A stretch of 64,000 bases of DNA, from the NCBI GenBank assembly GCA_035551675.1, contig DASZMV010000037.1, positions 62,001 through 126,000 on the forward strand, written 5' to 3'. The position numbers and the translations under genes were made by a program. Each line of letters begins with the position of its first letter. Positions within the stretch are counted from its first letter, which is position 1. The DNA comes from JAFECT01 sp035551675. GTDB taxonomy: Bacteria > Pseudomonadota > Alphaproteobacteria > Caulobacterales > Caulobacteraceae. Positions 18,322 to 26,949 of this stretch are shown here, in pieces. Under the pieces are notes generated by a model. The model ran no database searches, was not told the DNA's origin, and saw nothing but the letters and a program-made list of their open reading frames with translations.

Positions 18322-20347
18322 GCAGTTTTTTGGGAAGAACCACGACCTGGTCCTTGTGGTCGGGGTGATCGCGATCCTGCTGATCCTGTTCTCGCCAATC
18401 CCGCCCGTCCTGCTGGACCTTCTGATCATCTCGAACTTCGCGTTCGCGATGACAATCCTGCTGCTCACCTTCTATGTCGACAAGCCGGTCTCCTTCTCCA
18501 CCTTCCCTTCGCTGTTGCTGGTGGGGACCCTTTATCGCCTGTCGCTCAACGTGGCGGCGACCCGGCTCATCCTCACGCGCGCGCACGCAGGCGAGGTGAT
18601 CGGCTCGATCGGCTCCTTTGCGGTTCAGGGGAGCTTCGTCGTCGGCCTGGTGGTCTTTTTCATCCTTGTCGTCGTCCAGTACGTCGTGGTGACCTCGGGC
18701 GCGCAGCGGGTCTCGGAGGTTGCGGCGCGTTTCGTGCTGGATTCGGTGCCCGGTCAGCAGATGAGCATCGATGCGGACCTCAACATGGGCCTCATCGACC
18801 AGCACGAGGCCAAGCGCCGGAGAAAAGACCTCGAGAAGGAGGCGGCTTTCTACGGCGCGATGGACGGCGCCAGCAAGTTCGTGAAGGGCGACGCCGTCGC
18901 CAGTGTGATCATCCTTCTCATCAACATCATCGCCGGCTGGATAATCGGCGTCGCGCAAATGGGAATGGACTGGCTGACAGCGCTGCAGACTTTCAGCCTA
19001 CTGACCATTGGGGACGGCATTGTCACGCAGGTGCCCGCCCTGGTGATATCGACGGCGACCGGCATCATCGTGACCCGTTCGTCCGCGGACCGCCAGCTCA
19101 GCACTGAAATCCTGGCCCAGTTTGCCTCCGAGCCGAAGATTCCGTTGATCGTTATGGGAGCGTTGTTCGTCCTGCTCTTGCTCCCCGGCATGCCTAAATG
19201 GCCCATCGCAATCCTGATCGGACTGGCCGCAGCGCTTTGGTTCTCGAGACGGGGCAAGGCGAAAGCTGATTTGGGCGAGGACGCCGATACGGCGAGCCCA
19301 GACCTGTCCGACGAGGCAGCGCGAACCCGTGGACCGGCGGCTGTCGAGGTCTTGCTCGGAAGGTCGCTCAGCCAGCGCTGGCAGCCGCTCAAAGCCATCC
19401 TAAGCGATCGGATCTCCGTGTTGCGCACTCAACAGGAGAAAACATCGGGGTTCGCCTTCCCGGCCGTGGTGATCGCGGATGGCGCGCATCTCGACCCAAA
19501 TGGATACGAGATATGCCTTCTTGGGGCGCGCTACGCACAGTCGAAGTTGTTCGCGGACAAGCTGCTCGCCGTCCGTTCCGCTTCGGCCAAAGGCGATCTT
19601 CCAGGGGTCGAGACCCAGGACCCGGCGTTCGGGCTGCCGGCGGTGTGGATCGAGCCGGAGCAACGAGACCAGGCGCAGGAAGCGGGCTTCACGCTGGTCG
19701 ACCCTGTTACAGTCCTGATCACCCACCTCGGCGAGGTGTTGCGCACCGAGGCGTCGCTGCTGCTCTCGCGTGCCGACGTCGTAGTTATGCTCGAAGGCGT
19801 CCGCACGCGCCAACCCGGACTGATCGAAGAGCTCGTGCCCTCGGTCATGACCGTTTCCGACGTCCAGCGTGTGCTGCAGAACCTGCTCGCCGAGGACGTT
19901 TCCATCCGAAACATTGACCATATCGTGGAGACACTCGCCGACGTCGGCCGGCAGACCCGCGACCATGGTGAACTTACGGAATTGGTGCGTCAGAAGCTGG
20001 GTCATGGCATCTGTCACGGCCTTCGAGCGAACCGCGATCAGCTGGCCGTCATGAGTCTCAACCCGCGGGTGGAGGCGCAGATTGCGGACAGCATCAGGCG
20101 GAGCGACGGCAAGAACGCCTTTGTGATCGAGCCGACTCTAGCCGAGCAACTGATGCGAAAGCTGATGCCGATCTCGGACAAGATGATCGAGCAAGGGGTC
20201 TCGCCGGTTCTGCTATGCGGACCGGAGGTTCGCCGGGGCCTGAAGATATTTACCCGTCGCACCATCCCGCGGCTGGCCGTCCTCTCCGTCGGCGAAGTCC
20301 CATCGACCATCGATCTGCGCTCATTCGAGGTCGTGAACGTCGATTAA
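18314..20347 (+). CDS. flhA: Flagellar export gate protein FlhA
   Basis: The true start is ATG 18314 (MFRQFFGKNHDLVLVV), which overlaps the flhB stop; the frame stays open further upstream but that part is flhB in another frame. The product has 677 residues, near the family norm. The N-terminal half has about eight membrane helices with the conserved FHIPEP-family loop (FPSLLLVGTLYRLSLNVAAT). The C-terminal half is the cytoplasmic nonameric ring domain that docks export chaperones. FlhA uses proton motive force to drive export. A gap of 132 bp follows before flgF. Confidence 0.95.
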   Translation: MFRQFFGKNHDLVLVVGVIAILLILFSPIPPVLLDLLIISNFAFAMTILLLTFYVDKPVSFSTFPSLLLVGTLYRLSLNVAATRLILTRAHAGEVIGSIGSFAVQGSFVVGLVVFFILVVVQYVVVTSGAQRVSEVAARFVLDSVPGQQMSIDADLNMGLIDQHEAKRRRKDLEKEAAFYGAMDGASKFVKGDAVASVIILLINIIAGWIIGVAQMGMDWLTALQTFSLLTIGDGIVTQVPALVISTATGIIVTRSSADRQLSTEILAQFASEPKIPLIVMGALFVLLLLPGMPKWPIAILIGLAAALWFSRRGKAKADLGEDADTASPDLSDEAARTRGPAAVEVLLGRSLSQRWQPLKAILSDRISVLRTQQEKTSGFAFPAVVIADGAHLDPNGYEICLLGARYAQSKLFADKLLAVRSASAKGDLPGVETQDPAFGLPAVWIEPEQRDQAQEAGFTLVDPVTVLITHLGEVLRTEASLLLSRADVVVMLEGVRTRQPGLIEELVPSVMTVSDVQRVLQNLLAEDVSIRNIDHIVETLADVGRQTRDHGELTELVRQKLGHGICHGLRANRDQLAVMSLNPRVEAQIADSIRRSDGKNAFVIEPTLAEQLMRKLMPISDKMIEQGVSPVLLCGPEVRRGLKIFTRRTIPRLAVLSVGEVPSTIDLRSFEVVNVD

Positions 20348-20479
20348 TGCTCGCGCCGCGCGAGTCAGGGTCCACATGCGGATTACCCAAAAAATTGAAT
20401 CACAATGTTCGCCGAACGAGCGAATCTGACTTGGCTTTGCAATAAGGGTGTGCTTAAGGTTAACAACCAAGGGGGGGCG

Positions 20480-21208
20480 ATGACTAGTCTAATAGACAGC
20501 GTCGGAGAGATTATGACTCGCGCGCAACGGCGCATCGACATCTCAGCCCAGAATATCTCAAATATCGCTACGTCAGGCTATAAACGGTCGGTAGATTTCC
20601 CGACCATTCTTGCTTCCGGATCCGGTTCAGGCACAGAAATCTTCGGTTTGAGTTCAGGTTCCATACCCGATAATACAGTATTTGATTTTACGCCTGGGAA
20701 GCGAATGGATACCGGAGTTCTCACTGATCTGGCGATCCTGGGGGATGGGTTTTTCTGCATTCAGGGGAATGACGGGCTGTTCTACACAAGAGCCGGACAT
20801 TTCGAACGCGGTGCCGACGGGCGTCTTCTCACGCACGAGGGCTTCTCCCTGCAGTCGCAATCGGGCGGCGACCTCAAACTCGAACCCGGTGCCTTCCAGG
20901 TGCAGGCCGACGGGACGGTGATGCAGGGCGGTCAGGCGGTGGGCAGGATCGCCGTGGTCGATTTTGCGGATCGGCTCGCAATCACCCAGCTGGATGGCGG
21001 GCTGTTCGCGACGTCCGCCTCAAATGTGAAACCGGTCGACGCGCCGGCGGTCGATCAGGGCTCGCTCGAGGCTTCAAACGTCTCCACAGCCGTAGAAATG
21101 ATCGACATCATGTCGGCGCTGAGAAGCGCTCAAGCCGGCGCCAAACTCGCGAATGTCTACGACGACCTTCTCGGTCGGGCCATCACCACGTTCGGGGGAC
21201 AGGGCTAA
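20480..21208 (+). CDS. flgF: Flagellar proximal rod protein FlgF
   Basis: A 242-residue rod protein with the start set at ATG 20480 behind a G-rich ribosome site; an in-frame ATG 25 codons upstream lacks one. The N-terminal rod helix carries QRRIDISAQNISNIATSGYK, the NxANxxTxGYK signature of axial proteins. DLAILGDGFFCIQGNDGLFY is the conserved core motif, and SLEASNVSTAVEMIDIMSAL the C-terminal coil. It pairs with flgG, which starts one base after its stop. FlgF versus FlgG is decided by the shorter length and the divergent N-terminus. Confidence 0.9.
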   Translation: MTSLIDSVGEIMTRAQRRIDISAQNISNIATSGYKRSVDFPTILASGSGSGTEIFGLSSGSIPDNTVFDFTPGKRMDTGVLTDLAILGDGFFCIQGNDGLFYTRAGHFERGADGRLLTHEGFSLQSQSGGDLKLEPGAFQVQADGTVMQGGQAVGRIAVVDFADRLAITQLDGGLFATSASNVKPVDAPAVDQGSLEASNVSTAVEMIDIMSALRSAQAGAKLANVYDDLLGRAITTFGGQG

Positions 21209-21209
21209 G

Positions 21210-22052
21210 ATGAACGGCGCGTTTTACATTGGGGCGACCGGACTCGACGCGCAGGAGCGGGCCCTCGATGTCGTGTCCAACAACATCGCCAACATGAACA
21301 CCAACGGCTTCAAACGCTCCCAGGTGCAGTTCCTCGCGATGCTGGGTGGCGCGGCCCCTGTGCGGACCGAGCACGGGCATGGCCGAAGCGGTCGTCTGGC
21401 GGCGCTTATGGGGTCGTCCGGCGCGAACACGTGGGGCGTGTCGCAGGACGCGTCGGCGTCAACTTCGGAACTCCTGGGCGTGAAACTCGCACCGTCTCAG
21501 ATTGACTTCGCCCAGGGTACGCTCACCCAGACTGGTCGGCCGCTGGATGTGGCGATCGATGGAGACGGATTCTTCGAACTCGCAGGTCCCGGCGGCCAGA
21601 CCTTGCTGTGGCGCGGCGGGACGCTGACGGTCAACGCGGACGGCTATCTTGCGGCGTCCAACGGCTTGCCGTTGAAATCCATGATCAGCGTGCCGACCGG
21701 CGCGACGTCGCTCTCCATCGGAGCTGACGGCAAGGTGCAGGCCGTGCTTGCCGGCGCGACGACGACGACCGTCATCGGCCAGATCGACCTGGCCATGGCA
21801 AAGGACCCCTCGACGCTGACGGCGATGACCGGCGGTCTCTATTCGACAGAGGCTTCCGACGACCTGACGAACGCCGCGCCCGGCGCCGAGGGACTGGGCC
21901 TTTTGGTTCCAGGTTCGGTCGAGGCGTCCAACGTCGATCTCGCCAGCGAGATGGTCAACCTACTTCTGATGCAGCGGGCCTATTCGGCCAATGCTCAGGT
22001 TGTTCAGGCCGGTGACCAGCTGATGTCAATCGCTAACGATTTGAAACGGTAG
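21210..22052 (+). CDS. flgG: Flagellar distal rod protein FlgG
   Basis: This 280-residue axial protein starts at ATG 21210, one base after flgF. It has the N-terminal coil ERALDVVSNNIANMNTNGFK, the DVAIDGDGFFEL core motif, and the C-terminal VEASNVDLASEMVNLLLMQR and AYSANAQVVQAGDQLM that polymerise in the rod. Length is slightly above the usual 260. It builds the distal rod that crosses the P and L rings. flgA follows 5 bases later. Confidence 0.92.
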   Translation: MNGAFYIGATGLDAQERALDVVSNNIANMNTNGFKRSQVQFLAMLGGAAPVRTEHGHGRSGRLAALMGSSGANTWGVSQDASASTSELLGVKLAPSQIDFAQGTLTQTGRPLDVAIDGDGFFELAGPGGQTLLWRGGTLTVNADGYLAASNGLPLKSMISVPTGATSLSIGADGKVQAVLAGATTTTVIGQIDLAMAKDPSTLTAMTGGLYSTEASDDLTNAAPGAEGLGLLVPGSVEASNVDLASEMVNLLLMQRAYSANAQVVQAGDQLMSIANDLKR

Positions 22053-22057
22053 CGTGT

Positions 22058-22489
22058 ATGTGGGGGGCGGCGATCATCGTAGCGATCCAGATGGTCGCCC
22101 CAGTCAGCGCGGCGCAGCAAGCCTCCTGTCTGCGGGCTCTGCGTCCCATTGCAGCGGCTTCCATTCCCGCGGCTTCGGATTTCGAAGCGGTCGAGTGCCG
22201 CGGCGCGAAAACCTCCCCTGCCTTGCGGTACGATCGGCGAGCCGGGGCGGCGCGCGCGGTGCGGACGATTTCGGTCGGCGAGATCGTTCCGGGGCTTCCG
22301 GCCTTCGCCGTGCCGGCGATCCGGCCCGGGCAAACCATTTACCTGAATGTCGAGGTCGGCGCAGTTCGGGTGCAGCGGGCCGTGCAAGCGGTCCAGGCCT
22401 CGAGCGCGGGCCCGCGCATTTTTGTCCGCACGACCGACACAGGCGAGGTTTTCGCCGTGCCTCTGGCCAGCCCGGAGGCGAGGCCATGA
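22058..22489 (+). CDS. flgA: P-ring assembly chaperone FlgA, short form
   Basis: A 143-residue periplasmic protein. A short signal peptide (MWGAAIIVAIQMVAPVSA) is followed by one SAF-like domain with VGEIVPGLPAFAVPAIRPGQ and, at the C-terminus, the expected VRTTDTGEVFAVPL. FlgA helps FlgI assemble into the P ring. Most FlgA proteins have 200 or more residues, so only the core chaperone domain is present. The position between flgG and flgH-flgI supports the call. Its stop overlaps the flgH start (ATGA). Confidence 0.8.
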   Translation: MWGAAIIVAIQMVAPVSAAQQASCLRALRPIAAASIPAASDFEAVECRGAKTSPALRYDRRAGAARAVRTISVGEIVPGLPAFAVPAIRPGQTIYLNVEVGAVRVQRAVQAVQASSAGPRIFVRTTDTGEVFAVPLASPEARP

Positions 22490-23085
22490 CGGCGGTACGT
22501 GGAACGCTTCCTTGTCTGCTCGGGTTGCTCGGAGTCCTTGCGATAGTTGGCGGGATATCTCCCGCACGTGCTTCGGATCTCTACAGACCGGGAACCTGGG
22601 CGGCGATGGCGTCCGATCGGCTGGCGAGCCGGGTCGGAGACAGCCTCACGGTGCTCATCTACGAAAGCTCGCAAGCGCAGAACACCTCGCAGAGCTCGCG
22701 GCAGGGCGGTATCCAGGCGAGCGGCCAAGCGGGTTCGTCGACGGTCAATCACAGCGGCCAGCTTAGCGCCACGGCCGGCTATTCCGGCAATGGTCAGACC
22801 GGCCGCACGGAACAGATGATTGCGCAGATCAGCGTCGTCGTGGACGGGGTGCTCCCGAACGGAGACCTTCACGTGGTCGGCGAACAGGCACTGAAGATCA
22901 ACGGCCAGCACACGCGCATTCGCTTGAGGGGTCGAATCCGGCGCGAAGACATCAGCAGCTTGAACACCGTTCGCTCCTCCATGGTGGCGGACGCGGCCAT
23001 AGACTATGACGGCGCGCCTTTGGGAACATCTGAGCGCCGCTCGGGCGTCGCCCGCCGCGTGCTCGGCTGGTTTGGGCTGCATTGA
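22486..23085 (+). CDS. flgH: Flagellar L-ring protein FlgH without a lipobox
   Basis: A 199-residue outer-membrane ring protein starting at ATG 22486, overlapping flgA by 4 bases. FlgH features are GDSLTVLIYESSQAQNTS, a Gly/Ser-rich loop, and DGVLPNGDLHVVGEQALKIN. FlgH is normally a lipoprotein. Here the signal peptide ends ISPARASD and no Cys follows, so it looks like a standard signal peptidase I substrate. The only early Cys is residue 10, too close to the N-terminus for a lipobox. Loss of the lipid anchor is visible in the sequence; its effect is unknown. Confidence 0.92.
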   Translation: MTAVRGTLPCLLGLLGVLAIVGGISPARASDLYRPGTWAAMASDRLASRVGDSLTVLIYESSQAQNTSQSSRQGGIQASGQAGSSTVNHSGQLSATAGYSGNGQTGRTEQMIAQISVVVDGVLPNGDLHVVGEQALKINGQHTRIRLRGRIRREDISSLNTVRSSMVADAAIDYDGAPLGTSERRSGVARRVLGWFGLH

Positions 23086-24209
23086 TGCGCGGCCTTTGGG
23101 TCATGGGCTTTTGCGTCCTGGCCTTGGCCGCGACGAGCGCGCGCGCCGATCCGGACTCGGTCCGGGTGAAGGACCTGGGGCATTTCCTGGGGTGGCGCGA
23201 GAACGCCGTGGTGGGCTACGGCCTTGTGATCGGCCTGTCAGGTTCGGGAGACTCCCCAAGCAGCGCCGTCACCCGCCAAGCCCTAAAGAACGCTCTGAGC
23301 CGCTTGGGGGCAAATGTCGCGCCTGACGCGGTTCAAAGCCGCAACGTCGCTGCGGTCATGGTGACCGCCGTACTGCCGCCGTCCACCCATGTCGGCGATC
23401 GAATCGACGTTACGGTGTCGTCGATCGGAGACGCCCGAAGTTTGGTCGGCGGCACTCTGCTGATGACGCCGCTGCTCGGCCCGGATCAGCATGTCTACGC
23501 CATCGCTCAAGGCCAAATGGTGGTCGGCGGCTATCGTTTTGATTCCCAGCAGAACCGTCAGCAGAAGAACTATCCGACCTCCGGCGTGCTGCCGGGCGGA
23601 GCGACTGTGGAGACGGCTGTCGACGCCACGCTTCTCAATGAGAAGAACGAACTCACTTACATCCTCGAGGACGGCGATTCGACGACCGCCGAACGGATCA
23701 AGGACGGGGTCAACATGGCTTTGGGCGTCACCGCCGCAACGGTCGAAGACCCCGATACCATAAGCATCGACGCGCGCTATGCGTCAGGCGACCTTTATCG
23801 CTTGATTGCGGAGATCGAAGCCGTTCGGGTGACGCCCGACGCGCCTGCCAGAGTGGTTGTTAACGAGCGGTCCGGGACAATTGTCGCGGGCGGCGCGGTG
23901 CAGATCTCGAGCGTAGTGGTGGCGCAGGGCGACCTTCGCGTGTCGGTCAGCGTTGACAACGACGCACTGCAGCCGTCGCTGTTGGCGGAGGGGCGGGCCG
24001 ACGGACGCGGGCGTCGGCTCGTGGTGACCAACACCAAGCTCGACGTAGACGAAGTCAAGGACGACACGGTCGCACACTTTTCGAATACCACAGTCGCCGA
24101 TCTCGCCGAGGCGCTCACGCGCGCTCATGTCGATACGCGCGGCGTTATCAGCATTCTTCAGGCCATCAAGGCCGCCGGCGCGCTGCACGCCGACATCGTG
24201 GTCCAATAG
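23085..24209 (+). CDS. flgI: Flagellar P-ring protein FlgI
   Basis: A 374-residue periplasmic ring protein starting at ATG 23085, which overlaps the flgH stop by one base (TGATG). A signal peptide (MRGLWVMGFCVLALAATSAR) is followed by VRVKDLGHFLGWRENAVVGY and GLVIGLSGSGDS, typical of FlgI. VNERSGTIVAGGAVQISSV and the C-terminal VADLAEAL complete the family pattern. Length matches the family. It forms the bushing around the rod in the peptidoglycan layer. flgB follows after 11 bases. Confidence 0.94.
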   Translation: MRGLWVMGFCVLALAATSARADPDSVRVKDLGHFLGWRENAVVGYGLVIGLSGSGDSPSSAVTRQALKNALSRLGANVAPDAVQSRNVAAVMVTAVLPPSTHVGDRIDVTVSSIGDARSLVGGTLLMTPLLGPDQHVYAIAQGQMVVGGYRFDSQQNRQQKNYPTSGVLPGGATVETAVDATLLNEKNELTYILEDGDSTTAERIKDGVNMALGVTAATVEDPDTISIDARYASGDLYRLIAEIEAVRVTPDAPARVVVNERSGTIVAGGAVQISSVVVAQGDLRVSVSVDNDALQPSLLAEGRADGRGRRLVVTNTKLDVDEVKDDTVAHFSNTTVADLAEALTRAHVDTRGVISILQAIKAAGALHADIVVQ

Positions 24210-24220
24210 GGAAAGATGAG

Positions 24221-24562
24221 ATGGCTGAGCTCTCCAGCATTACGGCTCTCAAGGCGCTCGACGGTCTCTGGACCCGGGCGACCGTCGGCGCGGAGAATAT
24301 AGCCAACGCAAACACCCCCGGTTATCGACCGCTGCAGGTCACTTTCGAGGCGGCGCTCCAGCGCGCCGCGGCGAAGGGCAAGGACGCAGTCGAAGCGGTT
24401 GAACCCAAGATCGAACGGGACCGCAGCCCGGCCGAAGCGTCGGGCGTGCGTCTGGACCTTCAGATGGCGACCGAGTCGTCGACCGCGGCGCGCTACGCCG
24501 CGCTGATCGAGATTCTGGACCGCCGCTCACAACGCGACGAAGCTGCCTTGCAAAACGGTTGA
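24221..24562 (+). CDS. flgB: Flagellar proximal rod protein FlgB
   Basis: A 113-residue rod protein with the axial signature ENIANANTPGYRPLQVTFEA near the N-terminus and the C-terminal coil ARYAALIEILDRRSQ. FlgB, FlgC, FlgF and FliE make up the proximal rod. The middle region is shorter and more charged than in enterobacterial FlgB. It sits directly before flgC and fliE, the usual order, with 2 bases between its stop and the flgC start. Confidence 0.88.
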   Translation: MAELSSITALKALDGLWTRATVGAENIANANTPGYRPLQVTFEAALQRAAAKGKDAVEAVEPKIERDRSPAEASGVRLDLQMATESSTAARYAALIEILDRRSQRDEAALQNG

Positions 24563-24564
24563 CC

Positions 24565-24978
24565 ATGAAAGCAATGGACATAAGCGCTACGGGCCTCGAC
24601 GTAGAATGGCGGCGGCTTGAGGTTATTGCGCAGAATCTGGCGAACGCGAGCTCCGCCAGCTCGCCGGGCGCGCCAGCTTACCCGGTTATGCGCTTGGTCT
24701 CCGGCCCGAAAGCGAGCTTTGTCGAGCACCTGACGCGCCCCGAGGATCTCGCCGGCGTCGAAGTCTATGGGGTCGAGCCTGTGGTCCTTCCGCCGCGCAA
24801 GGTGCATGAGCCCGGCAATCCGTTGGCCGACACAGATGGTTTTGTGACCTACCCGGGCATCGATCAGGCGGCCGAGATGACGCTCATGTTGAAAACCGCC
24901 CGAGCGTACGAGGCCAACCTGGTCGCGATGGACACGGCGCGACAGATGTATCTCAAAGCGACGAGCATGGGACGTTGA
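24565..24978 (+). CDS. flgC: Flagellar proximal rod protein FlgC
   Basis: A 137-residue rod protein starting at ATG 24565 (MKAMDISATGLDVEWRRLEV), with IAQNLANASSAS as the axial signature and the conserved C-terminal KTARAYEANLVAMDTARQMY. Length matches FlgC. The Ala-Ser-Ser segment replaces the usual NANTTRT-like sequence, a mild divergence. It lies 2 bases from fliE. Confidence 0.9.
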   Translation: MKAMDISATGLDVEWRRLEVIAQNLANASSASSPGAPAYPVMRLVSGPKASFVEHLTRPEDLAGVEVYGVEPVVLPPRKVHEPGNPLADTDGFVTYPGIDQAAEMTLMLKTARAYEANLVAMDTARQMYLKATSMGR

Positions 24979-24980
24979 GC

Positions 24981-25289
24981 ATGAGCGGACAACTGGTCGA
25001 AGCCATCGCACCGATCTCCTCTCCCGCGGAGCGTTCTCTCCATATTGCGCCGCAAGCTACGCCGTCCAAGACTTCCTTCTTGCAGATGCTGACCGACGGG
25101 ATCGACAAGGTGAACGAAAAGGCCAACACCGCGGACGCTGCGGTCCAGGCCTTCGTGCTCGACGACAAGATGCCGCCTCACCGCGTCTTTTACGCCCTCG
25201 AGCAATCAAGCGAGTCGATCCACATGCTGATGCAGGTCCGCAATCGTGTGGTGGATGCCTATCAAGACATCATGCGCACCCAGCTTTGA
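24981..25289 (+). CDS. fliE: MS-ring/rod junction protein FliE
   Basis: A 102-residue protein with the FliE C-terminal signature, including VLDDKMPPHRVFYALEQSSE and LMQVRNRVVDAYQDIMRTQL. FliE links the FliF ring to the rod and is one of the first export substrates. The start is ATG 24981; a TTG two codons earlier overlaps flgC. fliF follows 12 bases later, the usual order. Confidence 0.92.
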   Translation: MSGQLVEAIAPISSPAERSLHIAPQATPSKTSFLQMLTDGIDKVNEKANTADAAVQAFVLDDKMPPHRVFYALEQSSESIHMLMQVRNRVVDAYQDIMRTQL

Positions 25290-25301
25290 TTTCCAGACAC
25301 C

Positions 25302-26573
25302 ATGACCCTTATTGAGCGCATCACGTTCAACGGTTCGAACCGAAAGGTCTGGGTGGCCGCGGTAGTGGGGCTCGTTCTCTTTGCGGGGCTGGCTGCGGGT
25401 TACGTATTCGTGTTCCACAAGCCCTATGCAGTCCTGTTCTCGGACCTGCGTACGCTCGACGCGGGCGCAGTCGTCGCGGACCTGGACAAGAGGAAGGTGC
25501 CCTATCATCTCAAGGACGGCGGCGCGACGATCCTCGTTCCGGCCGATCGGGTGGACGCGACGCGTCTGGCGATCTTGAGCGGCGAGCTCCCGCTCAAGGG
25601 TGTCGTGGGATTTGAACTGTTCAACAAGTCGGACCTGGGGCTTACCGAGTTTGCCCAAAAGATCAACTACCAGCGTGCTCTCCAGGGCGAACTTGCCCGC
25701 ACGATAATGGCCATCGATGGCATCGACTCCGCGCGAGTGCATTTGTCGATGCCGGAGCCATCTATCTTCCGAGATGACCGCCGCCCGCCCAAAGCCTCTG
25801 TAGCCTTGATCATGCACCAGGGCGCAAACCTTGCGCCTCCGGCTGTGCTTGGGATCCAGCGCTTGGTTGCGGCCGCCGTGCCTGATCTCGACTCCTCCAA
25901 TGTCGTAATCCTCGACGACCGCGGGAATATCGTCAGCGCTCAGACCGCGCTCGCGAGAGCGGAGAGTGAACAACAACGATCGACCGAGCAAGCGTTTGAG
26001 GACAAGGTCCGAATCGCGCTCGAGCAAGCCCTTCCCGGGCACAGTTTTGAAATCAGCGTCGTGACTCCGGCTTCTGTCGGCTCCGACGACGCAGCGGGAG
26101 CGTCGACTGCAACCGCTAACGAGTCAGGAAACGAAGCCAGTCCACCCGATAACCGGACCTTTCCGGTGAAAGTCTCCGTCAGCAGCCCTCTTCCCCTTGA
26201 CGTAAAGTTGGCCGAGACCGTTCGACGTGTTGCCGGCGACGCGATCGCCCTTGACCCTGCTCGCGGAGACGAGGTGAAGGTTATTCAGGCGCTCTCGGAC
26301 GCCGCCGTGGCGGACGAGCCTGGGCTAAAGCCGGTGGCGCCTTTGACCGCGATGACGCCGCCGGCTGGTCTTCAAGCGCGCGGGCTCTCGCCTACAAACT
26401 TTTGGCTGGCCGTGCTCGCGTTGACGCTGGTTGGTATGGCCTTGGTCGCAATCTGGCTCGGCCGTCAGTCTGGACGAACGAAAGCACTCACTGACGCCAA
26501 ACGACAGGATTATGTCCGGCGTCTGACTCAACTGGTCAACGCGGAGGATCTTGATGTCGTTCATCGATCCTGA
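25302..26573 (+). CDS. fliF: Flagellar MS-ring protein FliF, short
   Basis: A 423-residue inner-membrane ring protein with both membrane helices (about residues 17-36 and 365-385). The ring-building motifs include LFSDLRTLDAGAVVADLDKR and NYQRALQGELARTIMAIDGI, followed by ARVHLSMPEPSIF. FliF is usually 530-570 residues. This copy ends about 40 residues after the second helix, at NAEDLDVVHRS, and I cannot see the C-terminal FliG-binding helix of typical FliF. That fits the lack of a recognisable fliG next to it. The downstream gene starts inside its 3' end. Confidence 0.93.
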   Translation: MTLIERITFNGSNRKVWVAAVVGLVLFAGLAAGYVFVFHKPYAVLFSDLRTLDAGAVVADLDKRKVPYHLKDGGATILVPADRVDATRLAILSGELPLKGVVGFELFNKSDLGLTEFAQKINYQRALQGELARTIMAIDGIDSARVHLSMPEPSIFRDDRRPPKASVALIMHQGANLAPPAVLGIQRLVAAAVPDLDSSNVVILDDRGNIVSAQTALARAESEQQRSTEQAFEDKVRIALEQALPGHSFEISVVTPASVGSDDAAGASTATANESGNEASPPDNRTFPVKVSVSSPLPLDVKLAETVRRVAGDAIALDPARGDEVKVIQALSDAAVADEPGLKPVAPLTAMTPPAGLQARGLSPTNFWLAVLALTLVGMALVAIWLGRQSGRTKALTDAKRQDYVRRLTQLVNAEDLDVVHRS

Positions 26574-26949
26574 TCGCGCGCTCAAGCGGCTTGTCGCGAA
26601 GCTGGCGCAAGCCACGGCGGACGATGTCGAAGCTATCTTGAGGGAGCTCGATACGCAGGCAAGGGAGCGCGTGCAAAGTCTCCTCGCCGCCTGTCATGGT
26701 GAGACGTCGTTGCCTGTGGACCACGGGCGGGCGCATCTGAAGCGCCGGGATTTGTCGCCATGGCTGCGAGACCGGCTCTTGGGCTCTGCTGGCAGAGAGA
26801 TGACGCCGACCGCCCTGGCGGCGCTGCAAGAGGCAGCGGCAAGCCTGCCTGCGCGCGCGGCACGATCCAGCGTCTGGCGCGCTCAGCACTGGTCGCGTTT
26901 CCTTCGGACCTTGGCAGGCGCTCGCTTTCGACAGGAGCGCAGCGCGTGA
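26554..26949 (+). CDS. Small protein in the fliG position, function unknown
   Basis: A 131-residue protein between fliF and fliH, where fliG normally sits. The start is ATG 26554 (MSFIDPDRALKRLVAKLAQA), with an adjacent ATG at 26551. It overlaps fliF by 20 bases and fliH by 4. It is helical and basic. The stretch ILRELDTQARERVQSLL loosely recalls helices of the FliG N-terminal domain, but the length is about 40 percent of FliG and none of the charged torque-helix residues or the EHPQ-type motif is evident. It may be a reduced FliG, a FliG substitute or an unrelated adaptor. It is clearly within a single coupled operon. Confidence 0.65.
   Translation: MSFIDPDRALKRLVAKLAQATADDVEAILRELDTQARERVQSLLAACHGETSLPVDHGRAHLKRRDLSPWLRDRLLGSAGREMTPTALAALQEAAASLPARAARSSVWRAQHWSRFLRTLAGARFRQERSA

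Noticed and set aside
20348..20479. Sigma-54 or sigma-28 promoter between flhA and flgF
   Set aside because: TTGGCTTTGC looks suggestive but the GG to GC spacing is too short; no other consensus match is convincing.
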